Shown: one piece after another, positions 43,060-51,993 of the stretch | Numbering within the stretch: the stretch's first letter is position 1 | Layout of the letters: every line of letters starts with the position of its first letter | NCBI RefSeq assembly: GCF_039541795.1 | Contig: NZ_BAABGX010000002.1 | Location: 1 to 64,000 of the forward strand | Length of the DNA: 64,000 nt | Direction of reading: 5' to 3' | Source: Nibribacter koreensis | Lineage (GTDB): Bacteria > Bacteroidota > Bacteroidia > Cytophagales > Hymenobacteraceae | Translations under genes and position numbers: made by a program | The notes under the pieces: model-generated | Database searches by the model: none | Seen by the model: the letters and a program-made list of their open reading frames with translations, nothing else | Told to the model about the DNA's origin: nothing

Positions 43060-43272
43060 CTATTGCTCTGTTTCTGAATAGGTAGCAGGCCTTAGATTGT
43101 ATATCTTTTGAAATAAAAAATGCACCAGGTAATAGATGAAGCCCCAGATAAGTAAGTCTACCAGAAACTTACCCGTGATAATGCCTTCTTTAAAAACATG
43201 ATAGTCAAACCCCAGGGCTGCCTTCACCACTGTCACCAAAATGAAGGTGATGAAAAGCTTGAGTGTATACAC
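43060..43272 (-). CDS. Small two-span membrane protein, first gene of the psp island
   Basis: 70 residues, GTG start at 43272 and no alternative ATG. Two hydrophobic spans at about 5-24 (LKLFITFILVTVVKAALGF) and 34-54 (GKFLVDLLIWGFIYYLVHFL), with a charged tail. Lies 14 bp before the DUF2170-like gene, so probably the leading cistron. No family recognised. It could anchor PspA or its partner at the membrane, as PspB/PspC do in Proteobacteria. Confidence 0.65.
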   Translation of the reverse strand: MYTLKLFITFILVTVVKAALGFDYHVFKEGIITGKFLVDLLIWGFIYYLVHFLFQKIYNLRPATYSETEQ

Positions 43273-43299
43273 TACTTATTTTACACTCATGTTTTTCTA

Positions 43300-43461
43300 T
43301 TTGGGGCATTCCCCTACTGCAATCTACACTTTTAACAACTTTTCTCTGGCTGGTCTGTGCTCCTTTTTCCTTGTTTCCTTTTCTGCTCAAAATCCTGACA
43401 ATGGTTATACTTCTCTATTCAATCTCCTAAAAGTGGCTAGTTTCTTAAATTTTGGGGCATT
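43300..43461. promoter_or_regulatory. TTTGGGGCATT direct repeats in the psp/XRE divergent region
   Basis: The 11-mer TTTGGGGCATT occurs at 43300-43310 and 43451-43461. The first is part of a near palindrome, GGGGCATTCCCC. Both lie between the start of the psp island (43272) and the XRE regulator (43585). Candidate operator half-sites; no promoter could be placed with confidence. Confidence 0.35.
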
Positions 43462-43584
43462 GCTCATATATGTAGCAGCATTTTCAATTATACTCCCTAT
43501 ATTGTCCCTGTTTGTAGGGCAATTATACTACAAAAAATAGATACGCTCAAAATTGTAGCAGGTTTATTTTTAAAAATATTTTTT

Positions 43585-44379
43585 ATGTCGTGCATCGGGA
43601 AGAACATAAAGAAAATTAGGACGGTCAAGAATTTGAGCCAGGCCGGTTTCGCGCAACTCTTTGATCTGGCGCGCCCTAGCGTGGGTGCCTATGAAGAAGG
43701 CCGCTCTGAACCTAAGATTGAGACGCTGGTACAGATTGCCCGGCATTTTGGGGTGAGCCTGGACTTAATGATCACAAAGGAACTCACCATCAATGACTTG
43801 TATGGGTTTGACATCTTCAAGCGAGATCTACCCCAAAGCCAACTGCTCAAAAAAGTAGCAGAGCCATCAATCTCTGCTTCCTCTACCGTGTTAGTGACGG
43901 CCCAAGCTTTGCCCGCCTATCTTTCACAGGGACAGGACGCCACGTTTCTCCAATCCCTGCCCGTTATTCAGTTACCTAGCCAGGTGCAGACGCTTCATAG
44001 AGCGTTTGAGCATACCGGTCTAGAGATGGAATACCAGCAGCAAGGCATTTTAGAAGGTGATGTTCTATACGCGGCCTCTGTGCCCTTGAATGCGCATCTT
44101 TTACAACCGCAAGCCGTGTACGTGGTGGTGACGGCCACCCAAATCGTGACCCGGCGCTACCAGGGGCTGAGCCACCATAACGAGCTGTTTTTAAAGGCGG
44201 ATAATCCAGCGTACGAGGTTGCGTTGGTACCCATGGGAGACGTGAAAGAGCTTTGGCAGGTGCAGGGCGTGTATAGTACTCGCTTAACTTTACCCACTCC
44301 TATAGAAACACGTTTAGCCAAGCTGGAGCACCAGGTACAGGAACTGCAACTGCAAAAGAAAGCAGAGCAGGCAAAGTAA
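43585..44379 (+). CDS. XRE-family regulator with S24/LexA-like C-terminal domain
   Basis: 264 residues. N-terminal helix-turn-helix (5-60: IGKNIKKIRTVKNLSQAGFA, RPSVGAYEEGRSEPKIETL). A middle beta-rich domain resembling the peptidase S24/CI-type fold (about 120-230: LEMEYQQQGILEGDVLYAAS, YVVVTATQIVTRRYQG, DNPAYEVALVPMGDVKELWQVQGV) follows. The helical C-terminus is a short coiled coil (LAKLEHQVQELQLQKKAEQ), probably for oligomers. A clear Ser/Lys autocleavage pair is not evident. Divergent from the psp island, so the best local candidate for its regulator. Confidence 0.82.
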   Translation: MSCIGKNIKKIRTVKNLSQAGFAQLFDLARPSVGAYEEGRSEPKIETLVQIARHFGVSLDLMITKELTINDLYGFDIFKRDLPQSQLLKKVAEPSISASSTVLVTAQALPAYLSQGQDATFLQSLPVIQLPSQVQTLHRAFEHTGLEMEYQQQGILEGDVLYAASVPLNAHLLQPQAVYVVVTATQIVTRRYQGLSHHNELFLKADNPAYEVALVPMGDVKELWQVQGVYSTRLTLPTPIETRLAKLEHQVQELQLQKKAEQAK

Positions 44380-44399
44380 AAGAAACTCATCTCTCTTTC

Positions 44400-44437
44400 C
44401 GTTTTTGGCCTGTTTCCTGGAAAAGAGGCCAAAAACG
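44400..44437. repeat. 38-nt palindromic repeat, copy 22
   Basis: Between the XRE gene and the PLD-like gene. Arms near consensus. Confidence 0.9.
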
Positions 44438-44511
44438 AGTTGGAGTTGCACTTAAATCCCACTTCAACTCTTATCTTCACTTTTCAACTTATCAGCCTTT
44501 AGGCCTACGCC

Positions 44512-44997
44512 ATGTCTCTGAACTCCTTCTTCTCTCCCTCTTCTACTAAAATAAAGAACGGCGTCTATTTCAGTCCCGGTGAAGAGTGCCTGAACGCCAT
44601 CATCTCTTTTATTCTGGCGGCCAACGCCTCCTTGAAAATCTGCGTGTTCACCATTTCTGATGACCGCATTACCCGGGCTATTTTGCAGGCCTACCAGAGA
44701 GGCATTGCCGTAGAACTGCTCACGGACAATGAGAAGCTGTTTGACAAGGGCTCAGACATCAGGGAGCTGGCCATGGCGGGGATTGAGATTAGAGTAGACA
44801 ATACGCCCAACCACATGCACCATAAATATGCGGTCATTGACCAGAAGCACGTGCTCACGGGCAGTTACAACTGGACCAGAAGCGCCGCGCTCTACAACCA
44901 TGAGAACGTGCTGGTCTCCTCAGACCCGCAACTGGTAAAGCCTTACTTAATAGAGTTTGACACGCTATGGGCAGAGATGGTGGCCTTTGAAGGCTAA
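44512..44997 (+). CDS. Single-HKD phospholipase D-like protein
   Basis: 161 residues. One HKD motif, H103-x-K105-x4-D110 (HMHHKYAVID), with the following GSYNWTRSAA typical of PLD family nucleases. Dimerisation of two such chains would make an active site. Single-HKD proteins include the nuclease Nuc and mitochondrial cardiolipin hydrolase-type enzymes. No signal peptide, so cytoplasmic, unlike secreted Nuc. Substrate may be nucleic acid or phospholipid. It lies near the membrane-stress island but on the other strand and is probably separate. Confidence 0.85.
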   Translation: MSLNSFFSPSSTKIKNGVYFSPGEECLNAIISFILAANASLKICVFTISDDRITRAILQAYQRGIAVELLTDNEKLFDKGSDIRELAMAGIEIRVDNTPNHMHHKYAVIDQKHVLTGSYNWTRSAALYNHENVLVSSDPQLVKPYLIEFDTLWAEMVAFEG

Positions 44998-45076
44998 ACC
45001 TCAGCCATAAACCCAACCTGACTTTTTTCCTCTTCTTTAGACAGAAACCGTAATCGCCGGTCACTTACCCCAGCCC

Positions 45077-45490
45077 ATGCTCACTCTGCTTGACTGCGTC
45101 TACCTCATTTCCTGTGACTTTTACAAGTCAAGAGAAGCAGATTCTTTTAAGGCGATCGGTGCCGTTATGATGGGTGCCCTTTTCTTGTTTAACCTGTTGT
45201 TGCTGGTATTTGTGTTTGAGCCATACTATACCAGTAGATGGGGAGAAAACTTTATTTATGCGGCAGCTTTATACAGCACGGCGCTATATGTCTTGGTGCT
45301 AATGCCGGCGCTGTATGTGCGGTATTTTAGAGTCACCAATTATGAAGCGGTGCTGAGAAAACTGCAAGAGATGGCAGAAGGCAAAAAGATACTTTACCTG
45401 GTTTTAGCCCATGGCTATGCGGTCTCTTCGGTGCTCATGTTTTTCACCTATGTTTTCTATAAAGGCGGGCAGGTAAACGGCTGGTGGTAA
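45077..45490 (+). CDS. Four-span membrane protein of unknown function
   Basis: 137 residues. Four hydrophobic spans lie at about 28-48, 58-88 (two segments) and 110-130, with a charged loop (VTNYEAVLRKLQEMAEGKK). N-terminus MLTLLDCVYLISCDFYKSRE is cytoplasmic-like. No family recognised. Located 79 bp after the PLD-like gene on the same strand, so possibly co-transcribed. Confidence 0.65.
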   Translation: MLTLLDCVYLISCDFYKSREADSFKAIGAVMMGALFLFNLLLLVFVFEPYYTSRWGENFIYAAALYSTALYVLVLMPALYVRYFRVTNYEAVLRKLQEMAEGKKILYLVLAHGYAVSSVLMFFTYVFYKGGQVNGWW

Positions 45491-45577
45491 TGCCATACAT
45501 GTTCTAACCAGTCTGCCTCTTGGCTTAGGGCCTCTTCTAGTATACTGTCCAGCGGTTGCAACCAATAGAGGCAACCG

Positions 45578-45615
45578 CGTTTTTGGGCTGTTTCCTGGAA
45601 AACAGGTCAAAAACA
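45578..45615. repeat. 38-nt palindromic repeat, copy 23
   Basis: Between convergent genes. CGTTTTTGGGCTG with the right arm slightly drifted (GGTCAAAAACA). Confidence 0.85.
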
Positions 45616-45682
45616 GAAAACCCTTCCGGTTTAAGGGAAGGGCTCTGGTTCATAGTTTTATTTTGGATAGGAACAGGATGCG

Positions 45683-45973
45683 TTACGCTCTCTTGTAAGA
45701 GCTGGGGAGCACATGGTACATGCCAAGTTTTACCGGACCATTCTTAAGCTCAGCAATGGCGGCTTTGGTAATATAGTAACTGGTAAAACTAGCCATGTTG
45801 CAACTGGTCAGGTACCCATGGCACTCCAATACTTTGCAACAGGCTATTACCCGCTCCAGGGGTACGCCAGACATGACACTGATGGTGTCTGGTGACAAGG
45901 GTAAATGAACCGGTGACGGATCTCCCTTCACTAACCTGTATATAGCTTTCAGCACGATATCTTCTTCTCTCAT
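45683..45973 (-). CDS. Small winged-helix-like protein
   Basis: 96 residues from ATG 45973 (MREEDIVLKAIYRLVKGD); a TTG start five codons upstream is possible. Reads as a small helix-turn-helix domain: LSPDTISVMSGVPLERVIACCKVLECHGYL near 25-55, then a beta wing with SYYITKAAIAELK. It may bind DNA, but no family is assigned. Codon use is ordinary. Confidence 0.65.
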   Translation of the reverse strand: MREEDIVLKAIYRLVKGDPSPVHLPLSPDTISVMSGVPLERVIACCKVLECHGYLTSCNMASFTSYYITKAAIAELKNGPVKLGMYHVLPSSYKRA

Positions 45974-46153
45974 ACGGGGGAGGCTCAACTTATATTTGCC
46001 TAGTCTAAAACGAAACAGAAATCAGGATGTTGCTTAAAAATAGTATTTATACGGATAATTTAAATTCAAAAAACCCTATTTAATGCGTTTCAGGCCCGTT
46101 TACGTGTTTCTCACAAGCCTGACTTTCTTTAAAAATTCATAAAACTAATGGTT

Positions 46154-46191
46154 CGTTTTTGCCCTGATTTCCAGAAAACGGGCCAAAAACG
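46154..46191. repeat. 38-nt palindromic repeat, copy 24
   Basis: Upstream of nhaA. CGTTTTTGCCC and GGGCCAAAAACG. Confidence 0.85.
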
Positions 46192-46314
46192 AATACATCT
46201 CAAACAGGGGCTGGCCACTTCTATTAAGGTTAGAATTGCTAAGTTTACCGTAAGTATCTTATCCGGGCTTTATATCGTTTTGATAAAAGCCACACAAGCA
46301 TTCTGTATTTGCCT

Positions 46315-47517
46315 ATGTTTCAAGTTAACTTAAGACCCTACCGCGATTTCTTCAGGTCAGCCTCTGCTGGCGGCATCATCTTGATGGTTTGTTTAGTTGT
46401 TTCTTTGGTCATCGCCAACTCGCCGTTGGGAGATGAGCTGGAGGCGCTTCTGGCTACCGAGATTGGCTATGCATCATCTGGTTTAGACCTGCGCTACTCA
46501 GTGCTGCTCTGGATCAATGACGGCCTCATGGCCATATTCTTTTTGCTGGTAGGTCTTGAGATTAAGCGTGAACTGGTGGAGGGAGAGCTTTCTTCTTTGA
46601 AAAAGGCATCCTTCCCGGTGTTTGCGGCGGTGGGTGGCATGTTAATACCGGCAGCCATTTACGGTCTCTTAAACCAAGGCACGGATACGGCCAGCGGCTG
46701 GGGCATTCCCATGGCCACAGACATTGCCTTCGCCATTGGCATCTTGTCCTTGCTGGGCAGACGCGTACCGCTCACGCTCAAGGTATTTTTGACGGCCCTG
46801 GCCATTGTTGATGATTTGGGTGCCATTCTGGTCATTGCTATTTTCTATTCCAAAGAGATGCAATTGACTTACCTACTGTATGCGGCGGGGGTGTTTGCCT
46901 TGCTGTTTGCCTTTAACAAGCTGGGCGTAAAAAGCATCATCTTCTATCTGGTGCCGGGCGTGTTCATGTGGTATTTCATTCACCACTCAGGCGTGCACGC
47001 CACCATTGCCGGCGTACTTACGGCCTTTACCCTGCCTACTACGCCGGGCAAAGAAGAGTCGCCGCTGGAGAAATTGGAACATGCGCTCACCAAGCCCGTC
47101 AACTTTCTCATCATGCCCATTTTTGCGCTGGCCAACACCAACATAGCCTTAGAGCTAAACATGGTAGACGGCTTGTACAGCTCACTAGGCCTGGGCATTA
47201 TTCTGGGTCTCTTCTTGGGTAAGCCGGTTGGCATCTTTGCTCTATCCTGGCTTTCTGTAAAACTTGGCATTAGTGATTTACCAAAAGGTGTCACCTGGAC
47301 GCAGGTGCTGGCCTTGAGTTTTCTGGCGGGCATTGGCTTTACCATGTCCATCTTTGTGGCCTTGCTGTCCTTTAGCAACCCAGAGTTCCAGACAGAAGCC
47401 AAGTTCTCAATTCTGGTGGCCTCCTTTATCTCTGGCTTAACCGGGTACCTGCTCTTGCGTCGGTATGCCACCCGCCATCCAGAGATTGCTCTGGCCAACC
47501 AAGCCCAGCAATCGTAA
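46315..47517 (+). CDS. nhaA: Na+/H+ antiporter NhaA
   Basis: 400 residues from ATG 46315 (MFQVNLRPYRDF); a TTG two codons earlier is an alternative. About 12 membrane spans. Exchanges two H+ for one Na+ across the inner membrane, exporting sodium and controlling pH. Family motifs are NDGLMAIFFLLVGLEIKREL near 67-86, ATDIAFAIGILSLLG near 130-144 and ALAIVDDLGAILVIA near 162-176. The Asp residues there correspond to Asp133 and the Asp163/164 pair of E. coli NhaA. Good length. Monocistronic, ended by repeat copy 25. Confidence 0.97.
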   Translation: MFQVNLRPYRDFFRSASAGGIILMVCLVVSLVIANSPLGDELEALLATEIGYASSGLDLRYSVLLWINDGLMAIFFLLVGLEIKRELVEGELSSLKKASFPVFAAVGGMLIPAAIYGLLNQGTDTASGWGIPMATDIAFAIGILSLLGRRVPLTLKVFLTALAIVDDLGAILVIAIFYSKEMQLTYLLYAAGVFALLFAFNKLGVKSIIFYLVPGVFMWYFIHHSGVHATIAGVLTAFTLPTTPGKEESPLEKLEHALTKPVNFLIMPIFALANTNIALELNMVDGLYSSLGLGIILGLFLGKPVGIFALSWLSVKLGISDLPKGVTWTQVLALSFLAGIGFTMSIFVALLSFSNPEFQTEAKFSILVASFISGLTGYLLLRRYATRHPEIALANQAQQS

Positions 47518-47590
47518 ATCTAAATAGACTTATCAAACTAAGCGCCTGCCCTCAATTTCAACCAGGGGCACCCACTTAGTTTGACTGAGT

Positions 47591-47628
47591 GGTTTTTGGC
47601 CTGTTTTCCGGAAAACAGGCCAAAAATG
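47591..47628. repeat. 38-nt palindromic repeat, copy 25
   Basis: Between convergent nhaA and cheB, one base from the cheB stop. 16 of 18 arm positions pair, with a perfect core. Confidence 0.92.
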
Positions 47629-47629
47629 G

Positions 47630-48673
47630 CTAGGCGCGTTCTTCTTCCTGCCCGTCTTTCTTATGGTATTTAGAATTGGCGTTGGCCAAAAGCAGCTGCC
47701 GGATGCGGGCTATGTGCAGTTTGAGCTCGTCTGCCCGCTCCTGTTGGCTTTCTGACCAGTAGTGGTGGCCTCTGCGCCGGTCTTGTTGAGCCATGGCTTG
47801 GAGCATGGTGCGGCGCTCCTCTAGCATGCGCATGGCAATCCAAAGTGTCTCTTCCAGTGCTTCTACATTGGCATTCAGGAAAGAATCTTGCGTGAAGGCG
47901 TGCCCCACGTGGCACCGGTAGTGCTTTACATGCCCGGTGCTTACCTCCCATAAGGCGCCGCCGCAGTCTGGGCAGGAAAAAGCCGAGCGGGGTCCCATCA
48001 GTTCTGTGTCTGTTATTCCCCCCGAGTCCAGCATGAGGCGTTCGGCTATCTGGGCTTCATAGGCAATGTCTTCGGGAATGACTTCTTGTGAGGAAGCCGG
48101 CACATACACCAGTTCCTTCAACAGCTCGCCCATCTCTGCCACTTTCACCACATAGTCCACCTCCATCATGTCCAGCACGCTCTGGGGCATGTCTGGGTAT
48201 TCTGCCTCTGCGGGGCTTTGCACCATGGTGATGCCACCGCTGCGCTTGATCATCTCCATGCCCACGGTGCCGTCCTGCAACATGCCGGTGAGCACAATGC
48301 CAATGACCCTGCTGTCATAGGCTGCGGCGGCAGACCTGAACAAGGGATCAATGGCGGGCCTGAACAGGTTTTCCCTAGGCCCTTTGGTCACCAGCATCCT
48401 TCCCTTTTGCAGCAGCAGGTGGTTGTCTTGGGGCACAAAATACACATTACCGTGCTCTATGGCCTGCTCATGCTGGGCCACCTGGCACTGCAACGGCGTG
48501 CATTTACTTAAGCGCTCCACCAGAATCTGGGAGTTGGATTCTCTGGCCAGGTGCTGGACTATGAAAATGGACGCAGGCAGGTTGGCAGGCAACTGGGACA
48601 GCAGGCTGGTGAGCACGCTCATACCGCCGGCAGAGGTGCCAATGACAATGATATCATGGTGCAAAAATTTCAT
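47630..48673 (-). CDS. cheB: CheB-type methylesterase without receiver domain
   Basis: 347 residues from ATG 48673 (MKFLHHDIIVIGTSAGG); upstream starts at 48703 or 48742 are possible. The CheB_methylest catalytic domain alone. Ser nucleophile in IGTSAGGMSVL near 13, His in IVQHLARESN near 41 and Asp in LTGMLQDGTVGMEM near 134 form the triad. The receiver domain that normally gates CheB is missing. The C-terminal part has CPDCGGAL and HYRCHVGHAF, a four-Cys/His zinc-ribbon-like unit, then a helical tail. It should remove methyl groups (or deamidate Gln) on chemoreceptor-like targets. No MCP, CheA or CheW is nearby. Confidence 0.9.
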   Translation of the reverse strand: MKFLHHDIIVIGTSAGGMSVLTSLLSQLPANLPASIFIVQHLARESNSQILVERLSKCTPLQCQVAQHEQAIEHGNVYFVPQDNHLLLQKGRMLVTKGPRENLFRPAIDPLFRSAAAAYDSRVIGIVLTGMLQDGTVGMEMIKRSGGITMVQSPAEAEYPDMPQSVLDMMEVDYVVKVAEMGELLKELVYVPASSQEVIPEDIAYEAQIAERLMLDSGGITDTELMGPRSAFSCPDCGGALWEVSTGHVKHYRCHVGHAFTQDSFLNANVEALEETLWIAMRMLEERRTMLQAMAQQDRRRGHHYWSESQQERADELKLHIARIRQLLLANANSKYHKKDGQEEERA

Positions 48674-48961
48674 CTTGTGGCGGTGGTGGCTTGTCCTGTT
48701 CATACGAGCAATGGGTACCAAGAGGTAATGCAAGGAAGGCAATTAACCGCCTGCCCCTGTAGGACCAAATCACGGCCCGGGCCTCCGTATTAATCCGTAT
48801 TCTTGTTTGGAACGACCTCTTTTTAGTGGAGTGTGAGGGGTAATTTGTACCTTGTAGGATTCAAAAACACAGGCTTGGTGTGTGGTTTAAGACAGGTCCT
48901 CTCCTGCTTTTCTGACGCCCCGGCGCAAGACCCATGCCTGCCTGCTACGTACACCAATTCA

Positions 48962-51943
48962 ATGGAGAGAGAAGAGATAGAACAACCTGCCATTACAGAG
49001 GATTTTTCTAGAAAAGGGGCCTCTGCCAAAAGCCCCGAAGAAAGCCGCCCGGCAGACAAGCACCATAACACTTTTCAGGTGGTGGGCTTGGGCGGTTCTG
49101 CGGGTTCTTTAGAGGGGTTTGAACAATTCTTCCAGCATGTGGGTACTAGTACAGGCATGGCCTTTGTGGTGGTGCCGCACCTGGACCCTACCCAAAAAGG
49201 CCTGATGACCGAAATCATCCAGCGCTATACCTCCATGCCCGTAGTAGAGGTTACGGATGGCTTGACTATTGAGGCAGACCATGTCTATGTAGTACCCTCC
49301 AACAAAGAGACCTCACTAGAGAAAAACGTCTTTCAGCTACACCAGCCCGCCCAGCCCAACGGCCAACGCATGCCCATAGACTTCTTCTTTGAGAGCCTGG
49401 CCATGAACCGCCGCGAGCACGCCATTGGCATCATCTTCTCCGGCATGGGCTCAGACGGGGCGGTGGGCGTTAAGATGATCATGGAGAACTTTGGGATGGT
49501 GATGGTGCAAGACCCCAATACCGCCCGCTTTGACAGCATGCCCCGCAACGCCATTAAGACCGAGTTTGTTGACCATGTGTTACGGGTAGAGGATATGCCC
49601 GAAAAGCTTCTCTCCTACGCCCAGATGCCGCCTATCAAAGGCAAGTATGTGGAGGAAGCGCACAAGTCCACCCAGATGCTGCAGAAAATCTTCTCGCTCA
49701 TCCGCAACAAGACGGGCCATGACTTCTCACTATACAAACGCAATACCATCTTCAGGCGCATAGAGCGGCGCATGAACAGCCACCAGATAGTCCAGTTCTC
49801 TGAGTACGTGCACTTTTTACGGGAACACCCTCAGGAGGTGGAGCTCCTGTTTAAAGAGTTGTTGATTGGCGTGACCAAGTTCTTCAGAGACGCAGAGGCC
49901 TTTTCTCTTCTGCAGGACAAATACCTGCCAGAACTGCTTCAGGACAAGCAGGAGGGTGACACGGTGCGGGTGTGGGTGGCCGGCTGCTCTACCGGTGAAG
50001 AGGCTTATTCTGTTGCCATGCTGCTGCAGGAAACCATGGACAAGCTCAACCTGCACTTAAAAACCCAGATTTTTGCCACCGACATTGACCCAGACGCCAT
50101 TGAGAAGGCCCGTGATGCCTGCTACCTGGAGAACATTGTGGCAGACGTGAGCCCAGAGCGCCTGAGGCGGTTCTTCAACAAGATGGACGGCTACTACCAC
50201 GTCAAGAAAGAACTGCGCGAAATGGTGGTGTTTGCCGTGCACAACGTAAACCGCGATGCGCCTTTCACCAAGCTGGACATGCTCACCTGCCGCAACCTGC
50301 TCATCTATCTCTCCGCAGATTTGCAAAAGAAGCTGTTCCCGGTGTTCCATTACTCCTTAAAACCAAACGGGCTGTTGTTTTTGGGTTCGTCTGAGACTTT
50401 GTCTGGCTTCCCAGACATGTTCAACACCCTGGACACCAAATGGAAAATCTCACGCCGCTCAGACAACAACATCCCACTCGCGCGGCTGGTAGAATTCCCG
50501 TTCACCTTCAACTCCTTTGAAACCATTAAAACGCAACCAGAACCGCCTATTGCCGTGAAGAAAGAATCTAACATGAACGGTGTCATCCAGCGCGTTCTCT
50601 TACAGCAGTTTGCCCCGCCCACCGTCATCATCAACCCCAAAGGGGATATTTTTTATGTACACGGGCGCACCGGGCGGTACTTAGAGCCTGCCCAGGGCCA
50701 AGCCACCCTCAACATCTTTGACATGGCGCGCGAAGGCCTCCATTTTGAACTGGACAATCTGGTCACCAGAGCCTGCGTGCTCAATGAGTCTGTGCGCACC
50801 GAGGATGTACAGGTAAAGACAGATGCCGGCCCCAAGTACATTAACCTGACGGTGACGCCGCTCCAGGAGCCAGACGCGCTCACGGGCATGCTCATGGTGG
50901 TCTTGGAAGACAAGCCCGCCCCCAAGGTGCGCAAAAACCGCAAAGACAGTCCAGAAGAAGCCTCTGCCAAGGATGCGCGCATACAGGAGCTGGAAAAAGA
51001 CTTGCTGTACACCAAACAACGCCTGCAAACGGTCATAGAAGAAATGAACTCCTCTCTGGAAGAACTCAAGTCTACCAATGAAGAACTGCAGAGCGCCAAT
51101 GAGGAGTTGCAGAGCACCAATGAGGAGGCCATGACCAACAAAGAAGAGATGCAGTCTCTCAATGAAGAGCTCATGACCATCAACCTGCAGTTCCAGACCA
51201 AGGCAGAAGAGCTTACCAACTCAAACAATGACATGCGCAACCTCCTGGACAGCACAGAGGTGGCCACCATCTTCCTGGACAATGCACTCAACGTCAAAAA
51301 CTTCACGCCGCAGGCCACCAAGGTATTCAATTTGATACGGGCAGACATTGGCCGCTCCATCACACACATTGTCTCTAACCTTAAATACAAGCACATAGCA
51401 GAAGACGTGCAAGAAGTCTTGGAGCGCCTGCGTAGTAAAGAGGTGCATCTGCAAACCGTAGATGAACAGAACTGGTTCTCCATGCGCATTCTGCCCTACC
51501 GCACCCTGGACAACTTCATTGACGGCGCCGTGGTCACGTTTACCAACATCACCAGCTTTAAAAACCTGGAGGCCAGCGTAGCCGCTACCAGCCAGTATGC
51601 CGCCAACATCATTGACATCATTCAACAACCGCTCCTGGTCCTGGATGGAGACCTGCGCGTGGAGTGCGCCAGCAATGCCTTCATGGACACGTTCCAGTTA
51701 ATACCAGAGCAGCTGACAGGGCAACTGCTGTTCCATCTGGGCAATGGCCAGTGGGATATTCCGGCCTTGCGGCGGTTGATGGCCAAAGTGATACAAGAAC
51801 ACCAGGAAATCAAGAACGAGGTAATAGAGCATGAGTTTCCGGTGCTGGGGTACCGTAGAATGATTTTAAACTCGCGCCGGGTAGAGCAAACAGAAAGCAA
51901 ACCGTTCAAGATTCTTCTGGCCATGGAGGTCTTTGAGAAATAA
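48962..51943 (+). CDS. CheB-CheR-PAS fusion signalling protein
   Basis: 993 residues from ATG 48962 (MEREEIEQPAITED); an earlier GTG at 48833 is less likely. Domains in order: CheB methylesterase (about 35-225; GLGGSAGSLEGF, VVPHLDPTQKG, FSGMGSDGAVG), CheR N-terminal helices and SAM methyltransferase (about 235-500; VWVAGCSTGEEAYSVAML, FATDIDPDAIEKARD, MLTCRNLLIYL), PAS (about 570-680), a long coiled coil with repeated LQS(A/T)NEE near 745-800, and two further PAS-like domains to the end. Both catalytic sites look complete. It ends without a kinase domain and is followed 50 bp later by a multi-PAS histidine kinase. Confidence 0.93.
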   Translation: MEREEIEQPAITEDFSRKGASAKSPEESRPADKHHNTFQVVGLGGSAGSLEGFEQFFQHVGTSTGMAFVVVPHLDPTQKGLMTEIIQRYTSMPVVEVTDGLTIEADHVYVVPSNKETSLEKNVFQLHQPAQPNGQRMPIDFFFESLAMNRREHAIGIIFSGMGSDGAVGVKMIMENFGMVMVQDPNTARFDSMPRNAIKTEFVDHVLRVEDMPEKLLSYAQMPPIKGKYVEEAHKSTQMLQKIFSLIRNKTGHDFSLYKRNTIFRRIERRMNSHQIVQFSEYVHFLREHPQEVELLFKELLIGVTKFFRDAEAFSLLQDKYLPELLQDKQEGDTVRVWVAGCSTGEEAYSVAMLLQETMDKLNLHLKTQIFATDIDPDAIEKARDACYLENIVADVSPERLRRFFNKMDGYYHVKKELREMVVFAVHNVNRDAPFTKLDMLTCRNLLIYLSADLQKKLFPVFHYSLKPNGLLFLGSSETLSGFPDMFNTLDTKWKISRRSDNNIPLARLVEFPFTFNSFETIKTQPEPPIAVKKESNMNGVIQRVLLQQFAPPTVIINPKGDIFYVHGRTGRYLEPAQGQATLNIFDMAREGLHFELDNLVTRACVLNESVRTEDVQVKTDAGPKYINLTVTPLQEPDALTGMLMVVLEDKPAPKVRKNRKDSPEEASAKDARIQELEKDLLYTKQRLQTVIEEMNSSLEELKSTNEELQSANEELQSTNEEAMTNKEEMQSLNEELMTINLQFQTKAEELTNSNNDMRNLLDSTEVATIFLDNALNVKNFTPQATKVFNLIRADIGRSITHIVSNLKYKHIAEDVQEVLERLRSKEVHLQTVDEQNWFSMRILPYRTLDNFIDGAVVTFTNITSFKNLEASVAATSQYAANIIDIIQQPLLVLDGDLRVECASNAFMDTFQLIPEQLTGQLLFHLGNGQWDIPALRRLMAKVIQEHQEIKNEVIEHEFPVLGYRRMILNSRRVEQTESKPFKILLAMEVFEK

Positions 51944-51993
51944 AGGCAAAGGAGGCGGTCTCCCCGCTTTTACAGGTTCTGAACGCAGGTAAC

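Noticed and set aside
43241..43540. 99-residue hydrophobic frame between the psp island and the XRE gene
   Set aside because: It overlaps the 5' end of the opposite gene by 32 bp, its hydrophobicity can follow from AT-rich sequence, and the region is a likely divergent promoter. A real small membrane protein is not excluded.
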